Assembly (NCBI RefSeq): GCF_900104385.1
Contig: NZ_FNJA01000001.1
Coordinates: 718,386 to 782,385 of the forward strand
DNA from: Rhodoferax sp. OV413
GTDB taxonomy: Bacteria; Pseudomonadota; Gammaproteobacteria; Burkholderiales; Burkholderiaceae_C
DNA length: 64,000 bases
Direction: 5' to 3'
Shown here: positions 39,744-50,370 of the stretch, in pieces
How positions within the stretch are numbered: position 1 is the stretch's first letter
Layout: every line of letters begins with the position of its first letter
Translations under genes and position numbers: made by a program
The notes under the pieces: model-generated
What the model saw: only the letters and a program-made list of their open reading frames with translations
Database searches by the model: none
Told to the model about the DNA's origin: nothing

Positions 39744-40220
39744 CTAGCCTGCAGCCAGACGGCTGAACGCATCCACCACCGCGGGCGGCGCCTGCACCAA
39801 CTCCACCAGCACGCCCTCGCCGGCAATCGGAAACTCTTCGTTGGCCTTGGGGTGCAGGAAACAGATGTCAAAACCCGCCGCGCCCGGGCGGATACCGCCA
39901 GGCGCAAAGCGCACGCCCTGGGCCGTCAGCCATGCCACGGCGGCCGGTAGATCGTCGATCCAGAGTCCCACATGGTTCAGCGGCGTGGCGTGCACAGCCG
40001 GCTTCTTTTCGGCATCCAGCGGCTGCATCAGATCGACCTCGACCTTGAACGGGCCGCTGCCGATGGCGCAGATGTCTTCGTCGACGTTTTCGCGCTCACT
40101 CACATAGTTGCCGGTGACCTCCAGACCCAGCATGTCGACCCACAGCCTGCGCAGACGCTGCTTGTCCAGCCCACCGATGGCAATCTGCTGGACACCCAGC
40201 ACCTTGAACGGGCGTGCCAT
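39744..40220 (-). CDS. VOC-family protein, probable methylmalonyl-CoA epimerase
   Basis: 158 residues, two betaalphabetabetabeta repeats of the vicinal-oxygen-chelate fold. Metal-ligand-type residues appear in [30 protein letters not shown] and [12 protein letters not shown]...[10 protein letters not shown]. The order HVG..VDD...FLHPK...GVLvEL.Q fits methylmalonyl-CoA epimerase, and the gene ends a run with pccAB, meaB and mcm, where the epimerase is the one otherwise missing step between (S)- and (R)-methylmalonyl-CoA. A general glyoxalase-like protein is the alternative. It starts five bases after bioB. Confidence 0.7.
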   Translation of the reverse strand: MARPFKVLGVQQIAIGGLDKQRLRRLWVDMLGLEVTGNYVSERENVDEDICAIGSGPFKVEVDLMQPLDAEKKPAVHATPLNHVGLWIDDLPAAVAWLTAQGVRFAPGGIRPGAAGFDICFLHPKANEEFPIAGEGVLVELVQAPPAVVDAFSRLAAG

Positions 40221-40225
40221 GCGGC

Positions 40226-41248
40226 TCAGGCCTTGGCCAGCATGCCGCTGGTCGGCAGGCCCAGCTTGTCCAGCAGCTGGCGGTCGGCGTCCACATCCGG
40301 GTTGCCGGTGACCAGCAGCTTATCGCCGTAGAAGATCGAATTCGCGCCAGCCAGGAAGCACATGGCCTGCACGGCTTCGCCCATCTGCTGGCGGCCGGCG
40401 GACAGGCGCACGCGGGCGGTGGGCATGGTGATGCGGGCCACGGCGATCACGCGCACGAACTCCAGCGGGTCCAGCGGCGGCGCATCGGCCAGCGGCGTGC
40501 CGGCCACGCGCACCAGGTTGTTCACCGGCACGGATTCAGGGTAGCTGGGCTCCAGATTCGCCAGTTGGGCCACCAGGCCGGCGCGCTGGGCCCGGGTCTC
40601 GCCCATGCCGACGATGCCGCCGCTGCAGACCTTGACGCCGGCGCCGCGCACGCGGTCCAGCGTGTCCAGGCGGTCCTGGTAGACGCGGGTGTCGATGATG
40701 TCGCCGTAGAAGTCGGGCGCGGTGTCCAGATTGTGGTTGTAGTAGTCCAAGCCGGCGTCGCGCAGCTGGGCGGCGTGGCCGTCTTCCAGCATGCCCAGGG
40801 TGGCGCAGGTTTCCATGCCCAGCGCCTTCACGGCTTTCACCAGCTCGGCCACGTTGTCCACGTCGCGGTCCTTCGGGCTGCGCCAGGCGGCGCCCATGCA
40901 GAAACGGGTGGCACCGGCTTCCTGGGCCGCCTTGGCCGCGGCTACCACCACGTCGACGCCGAGCATCTTGGTGGCGGTGACGCCGGTGTCGTAGTGCACC
41001 GACTGCGGACAGTAGCCGCAGTCTTCCGGGCAGCCGCCGGTCTTGATCGACAGCAGGGTCGACAGCTGCACGTCGCCCGCGGGGAAGTTCTCGCGGTGCA
41101 CGGTTTGCGCGCGGTGCATCAGCTCCAGGAAGGGCAGCTCGAACAAGGCCTCGACTTCGGCCAGCGGCCAGCGTTCATCGGGGTTCGCAACCGGTTTGGG
41201 GGTTGCGCGGTGCAGGGTGATCGGCTGTTCAAGGGTCGCAGTATTCAT
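40226..41248 (-). CDS. bioB: Biotin synthase BioB
   Basis: 340 residues. The radical SAM cluster is CPEDCGYC (Cys73, 77, 80). Other BioB blocks: [33 protein letters not shown] and [11 protein letters not shown], ending with [21 protein letters not shown]. It inserts sulfur into dethiobiotin. It starts nine bases after the pccA stop on the same strand. Its position inside a carboxylase operon, away from other bio genes, makes sense because PccA needs biotin. Confidence 0.96.
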   Translation of the reverse strand: MNTATLEQPITLHRATPKPVANPDERWPLAEVEALFELPFLELMHRAQTVHRENFPAGDVQLSTLLSIKTGGCPEDCGYCPQSVHYDTGVTATKMLGVDVVVAAAKAAQEAGATRFCMGAAWRSPKDRDVDNVAELVKAVKALGMETCATLGMLEDGHAAQLRDAGLDYYNHNLDTAPDFYGDIIDTRVYQDRLDTLDRVRGAGVKVCSGGIVGMGETRAQRAGLVAQLANLEPSYPESVPVNNLVRVAGTPLADAPPLDPLEFVRVIAVARITMPTARVRLSAGRQQMGEAVQAMCFLAGANSIFYGDKLLVTGNPDVDADRQLLDKLGLPTSGMLAKA

Positions 41249-41257
41249 GGATATTTC

Positions 41258-43306
41258 TTATGCAAAACGGACAATGGGCTGGTCAACGGAGAGGGATTCA
41301 CCCTGCTTGGCCAGCACCTCGGCAACGACGCCATCGTTGGTGGCGAACAGCGCATTTTCCATCTTCATGGCCTCGATCACGGCAACCCGCTCGCCAGCCT
41401 GCACTTTTTGCCCGGCGACCACCCCCACATGGACCAGCAAACCCGGCATCGGCGACAGCACAAAACGGCTCATATCGGGCGCCGCCTTGTGCGGCATCAG
41501 CGCGTGCAATTCGGCCGCGCGCGGCGACAGCACCAGCGCATCCAGCTGTCGGCCGTTGTGGGCGATGCGCAGCGCCAGCGGGTTCTTGTGCGCGGCCCGC
41601 TCCACCTGGGCGGTGAACGGCAGGCCGTTGCAGGTGCCGTGGATGCGGACCGACCCCAAGCGCGAACCGCTACACAATTGATAGCTCTTGGCGCCCACTG
41701 ATACTGCACTGGAGCCGGTTTTTTCTTGAAAATCGACCACGCTGACCGCCGTCTGCGCATGCTCGCCGTCCGCGCCCAGCGCCACCACGGTAAAGGCCTC
41801 GCCGACCTCCATCTCATGGCCGGCGACCTGGCCGCTGATGCCACTGGCCCGGCTCAGGTAGCGGCGGTGCACAAAGGCCGCCAGCGCGACCAGTAAGTCG
41901 GGGTCATCGTGCGGCACGTCCTCGGCGTGGAAGCCCTGGCCGTAGTTTTCGGCGATGAAACCGGTATTGAAGTCGCCCGCCACAAATTTCGGGTGCGCGA
42001 GCAGCGCCGCCTGGAACGGGATATTGCTGCTGACGCCGCGGATCACAAAGCCATTCAACGCCTCGCGCATCTTGGCAATCGCGTCCAGCCGGTCCGTGCC
42101 ATGCACAACCAGCTTGGCGATCATCGAGTCGTAGTACATCGGGATCTCGCCGCCGTCCTGCACGCCGGTATCGACCCGCACGCCGTATAAATCCTGCGTG
42201 TTCGCCTGGAACATGGTTTCCTTCGGCGGCTGGAAGCGCACCAGGCGGCCAGTGCTGGGCAGAAAGTTGCGGAACGGGTCTTCGGCGTTGATGCGGCACT
42301 CTATCGCCCAGCCATTGCGTTTGACCTCGGCCTGCGTCAGTGGCAGCTTCTCGCCAGCCGCCACGCGGATCATCAGCTCCACCAGGTCCAGGCCGGTGAT
42401 GGCCTCGGTCACCGGGTGCTCCACCTGCAGGCGCGTGTTCATTTCCAAGAAGTAAAAGCTCTGGTCCTTGCCGACCACAAACTCCACCGTGCCCGCGCTC
42501 TGGTAATTCACCGCCTTGGCCAGCGCCACCGCCTGCTCGCCCATGGCGCGGCGTGTGGCATCGCTGATGAAGGGACTGGGCGCTTCTTCGATCACCTTCT
42601 GGTGCCGGCGCTGGATCGAACATTCGCGCTCGTTCAGATAGATCACATTGCCGTGGCTGTCGCCCAGTAACTGGATTTCGATATGCCGCGGCTCTTCGAC
42701 AAACTTCTCGATGAAGACCCGGTCGTCGCCAAAGCTGTTGCGCGCCTCGTTGCGGCAGCTGGTGAAGCCCTCGAACGCCTCCTTGTCGTTGAAGGCTACG
42801 CGCAAGCCCTTGCCGCCACCGCCAGCGCTGGCTTTGATCATTACCGGGTAGCCGATGCTGTTGGCGATGTCAACCGCGCGCTCTGCGGTTTCGATCGCGT
42901 CGTTCACGCCGGGGATGCAGTTGACACCGGCCGCACCGGCCAGCTTCTTGGATTCGATCTTGTCGCCCATGGCCGCAATCGAATAGTGCTTGGGGCCGAT
43001 GAAGACGATGCCCTCCTCTTCCACCCGCTTGGCAAAGCCGGCGTTCTCGCTGAGGAAGCCGTAGCCCGGATGCACGGCCTGCGCGCCCGTGGCCTTGCAA
43101 GCAGCAATGATCTTGTCGGCCATTAGGTAGCTGTCGCGGCTGGGTGCTGCGCCGATGTGCACGACCTCGTCGGCCAGACCGACATGGCGGGCTTCCTTGT
43201 CGGCGTCGGAGTAGACGGCGACGGTGAGGATGCCCATTTTCTTGGCGCTGGCGATGACGCGGCAAGCGATTTCACCGCGGTTGGCGATGAGGATTTTGGT
43301 AAACAT
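41258..43306 (-). CDS. pccA: Propionyl-/acetyl-CoA carboxylase alpha subunit (biotin-containing)
   Basis: 682 residues from the ATG at 43306, with AGGA upstream; MFTKILIANRGEIACRVI is the family start. Biotin carboxylase domain: ASAGGGGKGLRVAFND (ATP loop), EMNTRLQVEHPVTE. A BT-type linker follows, then a biotinyl domain with Lys648 in EAMKMENALF. With PccB it carboxylates propionyl-CoA to (S)-methylmalonyl-CoA. Residues 525-544 (FQEKTGSSAVSVGAKSYQL) are encoded by a palindromic element copy in the linker. Neighbour mcm and meaB make propionyl-CoA the likely substrate. Confidence 0.95.
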   Translation of the reverse strand: MFTKILIANRGEIACRVIASAKKMGILTVAVYSDADKEARHVGLADEVVHIGAAPSRDSYLMADKIIAACKATGAQAVHPGYGFLSENAGFAKRVEEEGIVFIGPKHYSIAAMGDKIESKKLAGAAGVNCIPGVNDAIETAERAVDIANSIGYPVMIKASAGGGGKGLRVAFNDKEAFEGFTSCRNEARNSFGDDRVFIEKFVEEPRHIEIQLLGDSHGNVIYLNERECSIQRRHQKVIEEAPSPFISDATRRAMGEQAVALAKAVNYQSAGTVEFVVGKDQSFYFLEMNTRLQVEHPVTEAITGLDLVELMIRVAAGEKLPLTQAEVKRNGWAIECRINAEDPFRNFLPSTGRLVRFQPPKETMFQANTQDLYGVRVDTGVQDGGEIPMYYDSMIAKLVVHGTDRLDAIAKMREALNGFVIRGVSSNIPFQAALLAHPKFVAGDFNTGFIAENYGQGFHAEDVPHDDPDLLVALAAFVHRRYLSRASGISGQVAGHEMEVGEAFTVVALGADGEHAQTAVSVVDFQEKTGSSAVSVGAKSYQLCSGSRLGSVRIHGTCNGLPFTAQVERAAHKNPLALRIAHNGRQLDALVLSPRAAELHALMPHKAAPDMSRFVLSPMPGLLVHVGVVAGQKVQAGERVAVIEAMKMENALFATNDGVVAEVLAKQGESLSVDQPIVRFA
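41675..41732 (-). repeat. Palindromic element copy inside pccA
   Basis: On the coding strand: AAAAAACCGGCTCCAGTGCA, GTATCAGTGGGCGCCAAGAG, CTATCAATTG. It is in frame between the biotin carboxylase and biotinyl domains, encoding KTGSSAVSVGAKSYQL. It closely parallels the moeA copy in DNA sequence, frame and peptide. Confidence 0.8.
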
Positions 43307-43314
43307 AGTGCGTC

Positions 43315-43605
43315 CTAATTTTTTGTATTCAGCAAGGCTTTGCGCTGGGCGGTGAAGTCCCACCAGGGCTGGCGTGGGCCGCCTTGCATGAAGGCGTGGG
43401 CCGCCAGAAAAGTGTCCAGCACGCAGGGGTCATGGCGTTGGCCCATCGGACCGCGCAGCGCCTCGTACACCTGCAGCGGGTCCATCTTCGCCACGTCGGC
43501 AGGGGTCTGGATGCCCAACCCACGCAGGTCTTTGGCGATGGAGATGCCGATATTCGGAATGTCGGTCAGCACGCGGGCCTGGGCGGCGGTGTCGGCTTTG
43601 GGCAT
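43315..43605 (-). CDS. Helix-hairpin-helix protein of the Cdd1/mitomycin-resistance type
   Basis: 96 residues from the ATG at 43605, directly after pccB; longer starts overlap it. ARVLTDIPNIGISIAKDLRG and LGIQTPADVAKMDPLQVYEA form a helix-hairpin-helix like TfoX-C/Cdd1 proteins, followed by YEALRGPMGQRHDPCVLDTF, the family block. Such proteins are suspected DNA binders; the role in a carboxylase operon is unclear. It lies between pccB and pccA with gaps of two and eight bases, so it must be co-expressed with them. Confidence 0.82.
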   Translation of the reverse strand: MPKADTAAQARVLTDIPNIGISIAKDLRGLGIQTPADVAKMDPLQVYEALRGPMGQRHDPCVLDTFLAAHAFMQGGPRQPWWDFTAQRKALLNTKN

Positions 43606-43607
43606 GG

Positions 43608-45140
<1,533 letters not shown>

Positions 45141-45149
45141 AGGTGATAA

Positions 45150-45200
45150 CGCTCCGTTATTGATAGCTGCTTGTGCTTATAAATACTGTGCTGACAGCAG
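45150..45200 (+). repeat. Interspersed palindromic element at the meaB 3' end
   Basis: CGCTCCGTTATTGATAGCTG, CTTGTGCTTATAAATACTGT, GCTGACAGCAG. The TAA of meaB (45177-45179 on the minus strand) falls within it, and the last residues SAQYL are coded by it. Confidence 0.7.
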
Positions 45201-46160
45201 ATTGCGTGCTGCAGTCGAAGCCGGGATGCGGCCGGCCGCCACGTCCTGTAACAGCTGCGGCAGCAAGGCCTGCACCTGCGGATGCTGGCGAAACGCCTGC
45301 TTGAGTCCGGCATCGACCCGCTCCCACATCCAGGCCAGCGACTGCTGCTGGCGCCGTGCCTGCCAGTGGCCGTTGGCCGTCTGTAATTTTTGAAACTGCA
45401 GGGCCGCAGCCCAGAAGCCGTCTATGCCCTGCCCGCCCAGTGCGCTGAGCAGCAGTGCCTGTGGCCGCCAATGCGCGTCGTCATGCACATTGAACAAGCC
45501 CAGCAGCTGCATCGCCGAGGTGATCTGCAGCTGGGCGCGCTGCGCCGCCAGCGCATCGATATCGGCCTTGTTGATCGCCACCAGATCGGCCAGCTCCATC
45601 ACGCCCTTCTTGATCGCCTGCAGGTCGTCGCCAGCATTCGGCAGCTGCATCAGCACGAACATATCGGTCATGCCGGCCACTGCGGTCTCGCTCTGGCCGA
45701 CCCCCACAGTTTCCACGATCACCACGTCATAGCCCGCGGCCTCGCAGACCAGCATGGCCTCGCGCGTCTTCTCTGCCACGCCGCCCAAGGTGCCGCTGCT
45801 GGGGCTGGGGCGGATATAGGCCTGCGAATGCACGGACAGCTGCTCCATGCGCGTCTTGTCGCCAAGTATCGAGCCGCCGGATACCGTGCTCGACGGATCG
45901 ATGGTCAGCACCGCCACGCGGTGCCCCAGGGCTATCAGATGCAAGCCCAGCACCTCGATGAAAGTGGACTTGCCCACGCCGGGTACGCCGCTGATGCCGA
46001 GGCGGAACGACTGGCCGGTATGCGGCAGCAGCGCGGTCAGCAGTTCGTCCGCCTGCGCTCGGTGCTCGGCGCGGGTGGATTCGAGCAAGGTGATGGCTTT
46101 GGCGATGGCGCGGCGCTGGCTGGCGCCTGGTGGCCCGGTCACATCTGGGTAGAGGTTCAT
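45177..46160 (-). CDS. meaB: Methylmalonyl-CoA mutase-associated G3E-type GTPase MeaB
   Basis: 327 residues from the ATG at 46160, overlapping the GNAT stop by ATGA. Walker A GVPGVGKST (58-66), the switch-region TIDPSSTVSGGSILGDKTRM, DVVIVETVGVGQSE (Walker B-like) and NKADID (G4). It protects and reactivates methylmalonyl-CoA mutase, gating adenosylcobalamin loading. Its gene is next but one to mcm, as expected. The long upstream open frame is not needed. Confidence 0.95.
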   Translation of the reverse strand: MNLYPDVTGPPGASQRRAIAKAITLLESTRAEHRAQADELLTALLPHTGQSFRLGISGVPGVGKSTFIEVLGLHLIALGHRVAVLTIDPSSTVSGGSILGDKTRMEQLSVHSQAYIRPSPSSGTLGGVAEKTREAMLVCEAAGYDVVIVETVGVGQSETAVAGMTDMFVLMQLPNAGDDLQAIKKGVMELADLVAINKADIDALAAQRAQLQITSAMQLLGLFNVHDDAHWRPQALLLSALGGQGIDGFWAAALQFQKLQTANGHWQARRQQQSLAWMWERVDAGLKQAFRQHPQVQALLPQLLQDVAAGRIPASTAARNLLSAQYL

Positions 46161-46663
46161 GCCGCAGCCTCCACCGGAGCGCGGTCGAAAGACGGGCTCC
46201 AGCGGTATTCCAGATCGAACTCCTGCTCTTCCACCAATTGGAAGCCGTGGCGCAGGTAAAACCGGTTGGCGGCACTGCCACGCAAGGCTCCCAGCGTGAT
46301 GTCGCAAGCCTGCGCACTGGCCTGGGCTTTCGCCCATTGCAACGCCCAGGCCCCTGCGCCGCGCCCTTGCCGGCCGGGCCGGATGTAGAGGTGGTGCAAG
46401 CGCATGGCTTGTGCCTCGGTCTGGGGAGCCAGGGTCATGTAGCCAATGCGTTGGCCAATCCACACGATGTGGCGCATGCACGCGGGTACAAAAGCGCTGC
46501 GCAGGCGCTCGCGGACGCGCACCGGGTCGAAGCGGCCCAGCTGCTCCAGGCTTTCCCGCAGGGCCTCGGCACGCAAGTCGGCCATGGCCTCGAAGTCCGT
46601 TTCCTTCACGGCTTCCAGCCGCAGCACAGGGCACGAGCTGCGCGGAAATCCCGCCAACTTCAT
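46157..46663 (-). CDS. GNAT-family N-acetyltransferase
   Basis: 168 residues. The acetyl-CoA-binding block [20 protein letters not shown] (about 87-106; R-x-x-G-x-G/A) is clear, followed by [20 protein letters not shown] near 122-141, the usual beta-strand 6-helix of GNAT. Substrate unknown. It is translationally coupled on both sides (ATGA overlaps with mcm and meaB). An acyltransferase in this position could modify pathway enzymes, but that is speculation. Confidence 0.88.
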   Translation of the reverse strand: MKLAGFPRSSCPVLRLEAVKETDFEAMADLRAEALRESLEQLGRFDPVRVRERLRSAFVPACMRHIVWIGQRIGYMTLAPQTEAQAMRLHHLYIRPGRQGRGAGAWALQWAKAQASAQACDITLGALRGSAANRFYLRHGFQLVEEQEFDLEYRWSPSFDRAPVEAAA

Positions 46664-48849
46664 GCAGCAACCACCTTCTTGATCTGCTCCAGCACGTCCC
46701 TGGCACTCACCGGAATCGGCGTGCCGGGGCCGTAGATGCCCTTCACGCCCGCGTCGTACAGCATGTCGTAGTCCTGCCGCGGAATCACGCCGCCGACGAA
46801 GACGATGATGTCGTCCGCGCCCTGCTTCTTGAGCTCTTCGATGATCGCCGGCACCAGGGTTTTGTGGCCGGCCGCCAGGGTCGACACGCCGACGGCATGC
46901 ACATCATTTTCAATCGCCTGGCGCGCGCATTCCTCGGGGGTCTGGAACAGCGGACCCATGTCCACGTCGAAGCCCAGGTCGGCGAAGGCGGTAGCCACCA
47001 CCTTGGCGCCGCGGTCGTGGCCGTCCTGGCCCAGCTTGCTGACCATCACGCGCGGGCGCCGACCGTATGCGTCGGCGAAGGCGGCGATATCGGCCTTCAA
47101 GGCGTTCCAATATTCCATGGTGTCTCCCTCGTTGGCCGCTCCGTTCGCAGAGCCATAAGCCGCGGCGTAGATGCCGGTGACCTTCTGCGTGTCGGCACGG
47201 TGCCGGCCGAAGACTTTTTCCAGCGCGTCGCTGACTTCGCCCACGGTGGCACGCGCGCGGATGGCTTCCACGCTCAGCGCCAGCAGGTTGCCAGAATCAT
47301 GGCCTGCTGCAAAAGTGATAGCTGCCAGCGCACGCTCTACCTGCGCAGAGTCACGGTTTTTCTTGATAACTTGCAGCCGGGCAATCTGGCCATCGCGTAC
47401 CGCCACGTTGTCGATGTCGCGGCTCTCGATCGCGTCCTCGGTCTGCAGCTTGTATTTGTTGACGCCGACGATCACGTCCTGACCGCTGTCGATGCGCGCC
47501 TGCTTCTCCGCCGCGGCGGCCTCGATCTTCAGCTTGGCCCAACCCGAATCCACGGCCTTGACCATACCGCCCATGGCGTCGACTTCCTCGATGATCTTCC
47601 AGGCGGCGTCGGCCATGTCCTGGGTCAGCTTTTCCATCATGTAGCTGCCGGCCCAGGGGTCGATCACGCTGGTGATGTGGGTTTCTTCCTGGATGATGAG
47701 CTGGGTATTGCGGGCAATGCGCGCGCTGAACTCGGTGGGCAGCGCAATGGCTTCGTCGAAGCTGTTGGTGTGCAGGCTTTGCGTGCCGCCAAACACTGCC
47801 GCCATGGCCTCGATGGTGGTGCGCACCACGTTGTTGTACGGGTCTTGCTCGGTCAGGCTCCAGCCGCTGGTCTGGCAGTGGGTGCGCAGCATCAGGCTCT
47901 TCGGGCTCTTGGCATCGAAGCCCTGCATGATGCGGCACCACAGCAGGCGCGCAGCGCGCATCTTGGCGACTTCCAGGTAGAAGTTCATGCCCACGGCCCA
48001 GAAGAAGCTGAGGCGCCCGGCAAACGCGTCCACGTCCAGGCCCTTGGCCAGCGCGGTCTTCACGTATTCCTTGCCATCGGCCAAGGTGAAGGCGAGCTCG
48101 AGTGCCTGGTTGGCGCCGGCCTCCTGCATGTGGTAGCCGCTGATGCTGATCGAGTTGAACTTCGGCATGTGCTCTGCCGTGTACGCAATGATGTCGCCGA
48201 TGATGCGCATGCTGGGCGCTGGCGGGTAGATGTAGGTGTTGCGCACCATGAATTCTTTGAGCACATCGTTCTGTATCGTGCCGCTGAGCTGGGCCTGGGC
48301 CACGCCCTGCTCTTCGGCGGCCACGATGTAGCCCGCCAGCACCGGCAGCACCGCGCCATTCATGGTCATGGACACACTGACCTTGTCCAGCGGAATCTGG
48401 TCGAACAGGATCTTCATGTCCTCCACCGAGTCAATCGCCACGCCGGCCTTGCCAACGTCACCGGTGACGCGCGGATGGTCGCTGTCGTAGCCGCGGTGCG
48501 TCGCCAGGTCAAACGCCACGCTGACGCCCTGGCCGCCAGCCGCCAGGGCCTTGCGGTAGAAGGCATTCGATTCTTCGGCGGTGGAGAAGCCCGCGTACTG
48601 GCGGATGGTCCAGGGCCGCACCGCGTACATAGTGGCCTGCGGGCCGCGGATGTAGGGCGCGAAGCCGGGCAAGGTATTGGTGTGCGGCAGGCCGGCCGTG
48701 TCTTCGGCGGTGTACAGCGGCTTGACGGTGATGCCGTCGGGCGTGTGCCAGTCGAGTGCCGACACATCGCCGCCCGGCGCCGACTTGGCGGCGGCTTTGG
48801 CCCATTGCGCGAGGCTGGCGGGGCTGGATTCAGGGGCTTTGGGGCTCAT
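46660..48849 (-). CDS. mcm: Methylmalonyl-CoA mutase (single-chain, adenosylcobalamin-dependent)
   Basis: 729 residues, the single-polypeptide form. Catalytic barrel with [41 protein letters not shown] and [20 protein letters not shown]. The cobalamin-binding domain is at the end: [11 protein letters not shown] (D-x-H-x-x-G) near residue 610, then [14 protein letters not shown] and [11 protein letters not shown]. It converts (R)-methylmalonyl-CoA to succinyl-CoA. Residues 496-513 ([20 protein letters not shown]) fall in a linker whose DNA resembles the palindromic element. It heads the minus-strand run, facing a GntR gene. Confidence 0.96.
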   Translation of the reverse strand: MSPKAPESSPASLAQWAKAAAKSAPGGDVSALDWHTPDGITVKPLYTAEDTAGLPHTNTLPGFAPYIRGPQATMYAVRPWTIRQYAGFSTAEESNAFYRKALAAGGQGVSVAFDLATHRGYDSDHPRVTGDVGKAGVAIDSVEDMKILFDQIPLDKVSVSMTMNGAVLPVLAGYIVAAEEQGVAQAQLSGTIQNDVLKEFMVRNTYIYPPAPSMRIIGDIIAYTAEHMPKFNSISISGYHMQEAGANQALELAFTLADGKEYVKTALAKGLDVDAFAGRLSFFWAVGMNFYLEVAKMRAARLLWCRIMQGFDAKSPKSLMLRTHCQTSGWSLTEQDPYNNVVRTTIEAMAAVFGGTQSLHTNSFDEAIALPTEFSARIARNTQLIIQEETHITSVIDPWAGSYMMEKLTQDMADAAWKIIEEVDAMGGMVKAVDSGWAKLKIEAAAAEKQARIDSGQDVIVGVNKYKLQTEDAIESRDIDNVAVRDGQIARLQVIKKNRDSAQVERALAAITFAAGHDSGNLLALSVEAIRARATVGEVSDALEKVFGRHRADTQKVTGIYAAAYGSANGAANEGDTMEYWNALKADIAAFADAYGRRPRVMVSKLGQDGHDRGAKVVATAFADLGFDVDMGPLFQTPEECARQAIENDVHAVGVSTLAAGHKTLVPAIIEELKKQGADDIIVFVGGVIPRQDYDMLYDAGVKGIYGPGTPIPVSARDVLEQIKKVVAA
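47311..47364 (-). repeat. Palindromic-element-like segment inside mcm
   Basis: Coding strand: AAGAAAAACCGTGACTCTGC, GCAGGTAGAGCGTGCGCTGG, CAGCTATCACTTTT. This matches the consensus closely at DNA level, but the peptide ([17 protein letters not shown]) also resembles the normal mutase sequence here (RD..AV..AL.AL). Either the element replaced the linker by an almost neutral change or the match is chance. Confidence 0.5.
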
Positions 48850-48949
48850 GGATAAAGGCGCATGGACTGCGGCTTGGCTATGTTGCTGGGCAGTTTACTG
48901 CATTCATAATTATAAATTCAGAATTATTTTCTGGCGTAGAATCCGCCCC
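48850..48949. promoter_or_regulatory. AT-rich divergent control region between mcm and the GntR gene
   Basis: The 100 bases between the two starts contain an AT-rich core (48900-48932) with the dyad-like TTCATAATTATAAATTC and a following AGAATTATTTT. On the plus strand TTGCTG (48883-48888), 16 bases, CATAAT (48905-48910) could be a promoter for the regulator; TATAAT on the minus strand overlaps the same core. Overlapping promoters plus the dyad suit auto- and cross-regulation by the GntR protein. Confidence 0.5.
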
Positions 48950-49585
48950 ATGGCTGTCACCACCCTCACCCCGCGCGCGCTCTACGAAGAAGTGGCCGAG
49001 CTGCTGCGCCAGCGTATTTTTGCGCGCACGCTGGAGCCCGGCAGCTGGATCGACGAGCTGAAGCTGGCCGAGGAATACGGCATCAGCCGCACCCCCCTGC
49101 GCGAGGCGCTGAAGGTGTTGGCCACCGAAGGCCTGGTGACCATGAAGGTGCGGCGTGGCGCCTATGTGACCGAGGTGTCAGAAACCGACCTGGCCGACGT
49201 CTACCACCTGCTGGCCTTGCTCGAATCCGATGCCGCCGGCGTGGTGGCCGCCCGCGCCACGCCCGAGCAGCGCGCCGAGCTGCAGGCCTTGCACGATGCG
49301 CTGGAAGCCGCGGCCGGCAACCGCGAGCAGTTCTTTGCCATCAACGAGCAGTTCCACATGCGCCTGCTGGCGATTGCCAACAACCGCTGGCGCGACCAGA
49401 TGGTGGCCGATCTGCGCAAGGTGATGAAGCTGAACCGGCACAACTCGCTGCTGAAAGCCGGCCGCATCCAGGAGTCGCTGCAGGAGCACCGGGCGCTGAT
49501 GGCCGCACTGGCCGCGCAAGACGCGCCTGCCGCCGTGCAGCGCATGCGCGAACACTTCAGCAACGGGCTGGAAGCCGCGGCCTGA
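48950..49585 (+). CDS. GntR-family transcriptional regulator (FCD type)
   Basis: 211 residues from the ATG at 48950. Winged helix with YGISRTPLREALKVLATEGL (about 43-62) and GAYVTEVSETDLADVYHLLA, then an all-helical FCD sensing domain with FFAINEQFHMRLLAIANNRW and EHRALMAALAAQDAPAAVQRMREHF, holding the metal-binding His residues. It is divergent from mcm, so it is the likely regulator of the propionyl-CoA run, responding to a pathway acid or CoA ester (inference). Confidence 0.9.
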   Translation: MAVTTLTPRALYEEVAELLRQRIFARTLEPGSWIDELKLAEEYGISRTPLREALKVLATEGLVTMKVRRGAYVTEVSETDLADVYHLLALLESDAAGVVAARATPEQRAELQALHDALEAAAGNREQFFAINEQFHMRLLAIANNRWRDQMVADLRKVMKLNRHNSLLKAGRIQESLQEHRALMAALAAQDAPAAVQRMREHFSNGLEAAA

Positions 49586-49592
49586 TCCCTGT

Positions 49593-49655
49593 TTACAGAT
49601 GATTTAGGCCGCTAGCGCAGATACAGACTGCGCAAGCTGCTACTAATTTTATAAA
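49593..49655 (+). repeat. Interspersed palindromic element at the VIT-family gene 3' end
   Basis: GATTTAGGCCGCTAGCGCAG, ATACAGACTGCGCAAGCTGC, TACTAATTTTATAA. The TAA of the minus-strand VIT gene (49649-49651) lies in its right end. It fills the space between the GntR and VIT gene ends. Confidence 0.8.
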
Positions 49656-50338
49656 ACAGCGCCGAAGATGCTGCCCACGCCGGCCGTCACCGCCATGGCC
49701 AGCGCACCCCAGAAAGTCACCCGCCAGGCGCCCAGCAACGGGCTGGCGCCGCCGACCCGCGCGGCCACACCGCCCAGGCAGGCCAGGAACAGCAGCGATG
49801 TCAGGGCGATCCACAGAATCAAATCCTTTTCGGGCGCCAGCGCAGCTACCGCCAGCGGCAGCACCGCGCCCAGCGCAAAGCTGCCCGCCGATGCCAGGGC
49901 CGCCTGGATAGGCCGCGCGCTGACCACTTCGGAGATGCCCAGCTCGTCGCGCGCATGGGCGCCGATGGCGTCGTGCGCCGCCAACTGCTCGGCCACCTGC
50001 GACGCCAATTGGTACGACAGGCCGCGGCCCACGTAGATGGCGGTCAGCTCGCGGTGCTCGGCGGCCGGGTCGGCAACCAGCTCGGCACGTTCGCGCGCCA
50101 GGTCGGCCTCTTCGGTATCGGCCTGGGAATGCACCGACACATATTCCCCCGCCGCCATCGACATGGCACCAGCCACCAGCCCGGCCACGCCGGTCACCAG
50201 AATGCTGCCATGGCTGGCCTGGGCCGCGGCAATGCCGACGATCAGGCTGGCGGTGGAGACGATGCCGTCGTTGGCGCCAAGTACCGAGGCGCGCATCCAG
50301 CCTATGTGTTGTGTTCTGTGTCGCTCGATATGCCGCAT
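49649..50338 (-). CDS. VIT/CCC1-family iron or manganese transporter
   Basis: 229 residues from the ATG at 50338. HIGWMRASVLGANDGIVSTA (about 11-30) is the family start. Five helices are visible: ASLIVGIAAAQ, ILVTGVAGLVAGAMSMAAGEYVSV, then after a cytoplasmic metal-sensing helix region rich in Glu (TEEADLARERAELV), FALGAVLPLAVAAL, LILWIALTSLLFLACLGGVA and WGALAMAVTAGVGSIFG. Family members export or store Fe2+/Mn2+. It is close behind the cytochrome b561 gene (32-base gap). Confidence 0.9.
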   Translation of the reverse strand: MRHIERHRTQHIGWMRASVLGANDGIVSTASLIVGIAAAQASHGSILVTGVAGLVAGAMSMAAGEYVSVHSQADTEEADLARERAELVADPAAEHRELTAIYVGRGLSYQLASQVAEQLAAHDAIGAHARDELGISEVVSARPIQAALASAGSFALGAVLPLAVAALAPEKDLILWIALTSLLFLACLGGVAARVGGASPLLGAWRVTFWGALAMAVTAGVGSIFGAVL

Positions 50339-50370
50339 CGAAAACTTTTCTCTGAAAAATAAGGGGAAGG

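Noticed and set aside
41675-41732. A peptide domain shared by PccA and MoeA as true protein homology
   Set aside because: The similarity is confined to the repeat DNA and does not extend into the flanks, so it comes from the element.
46411-48855. An 814-codon plus-strand frame antisense to mcm
   Set aside because: Same antisense effect of codon bias; no motif, and mcm is certain.
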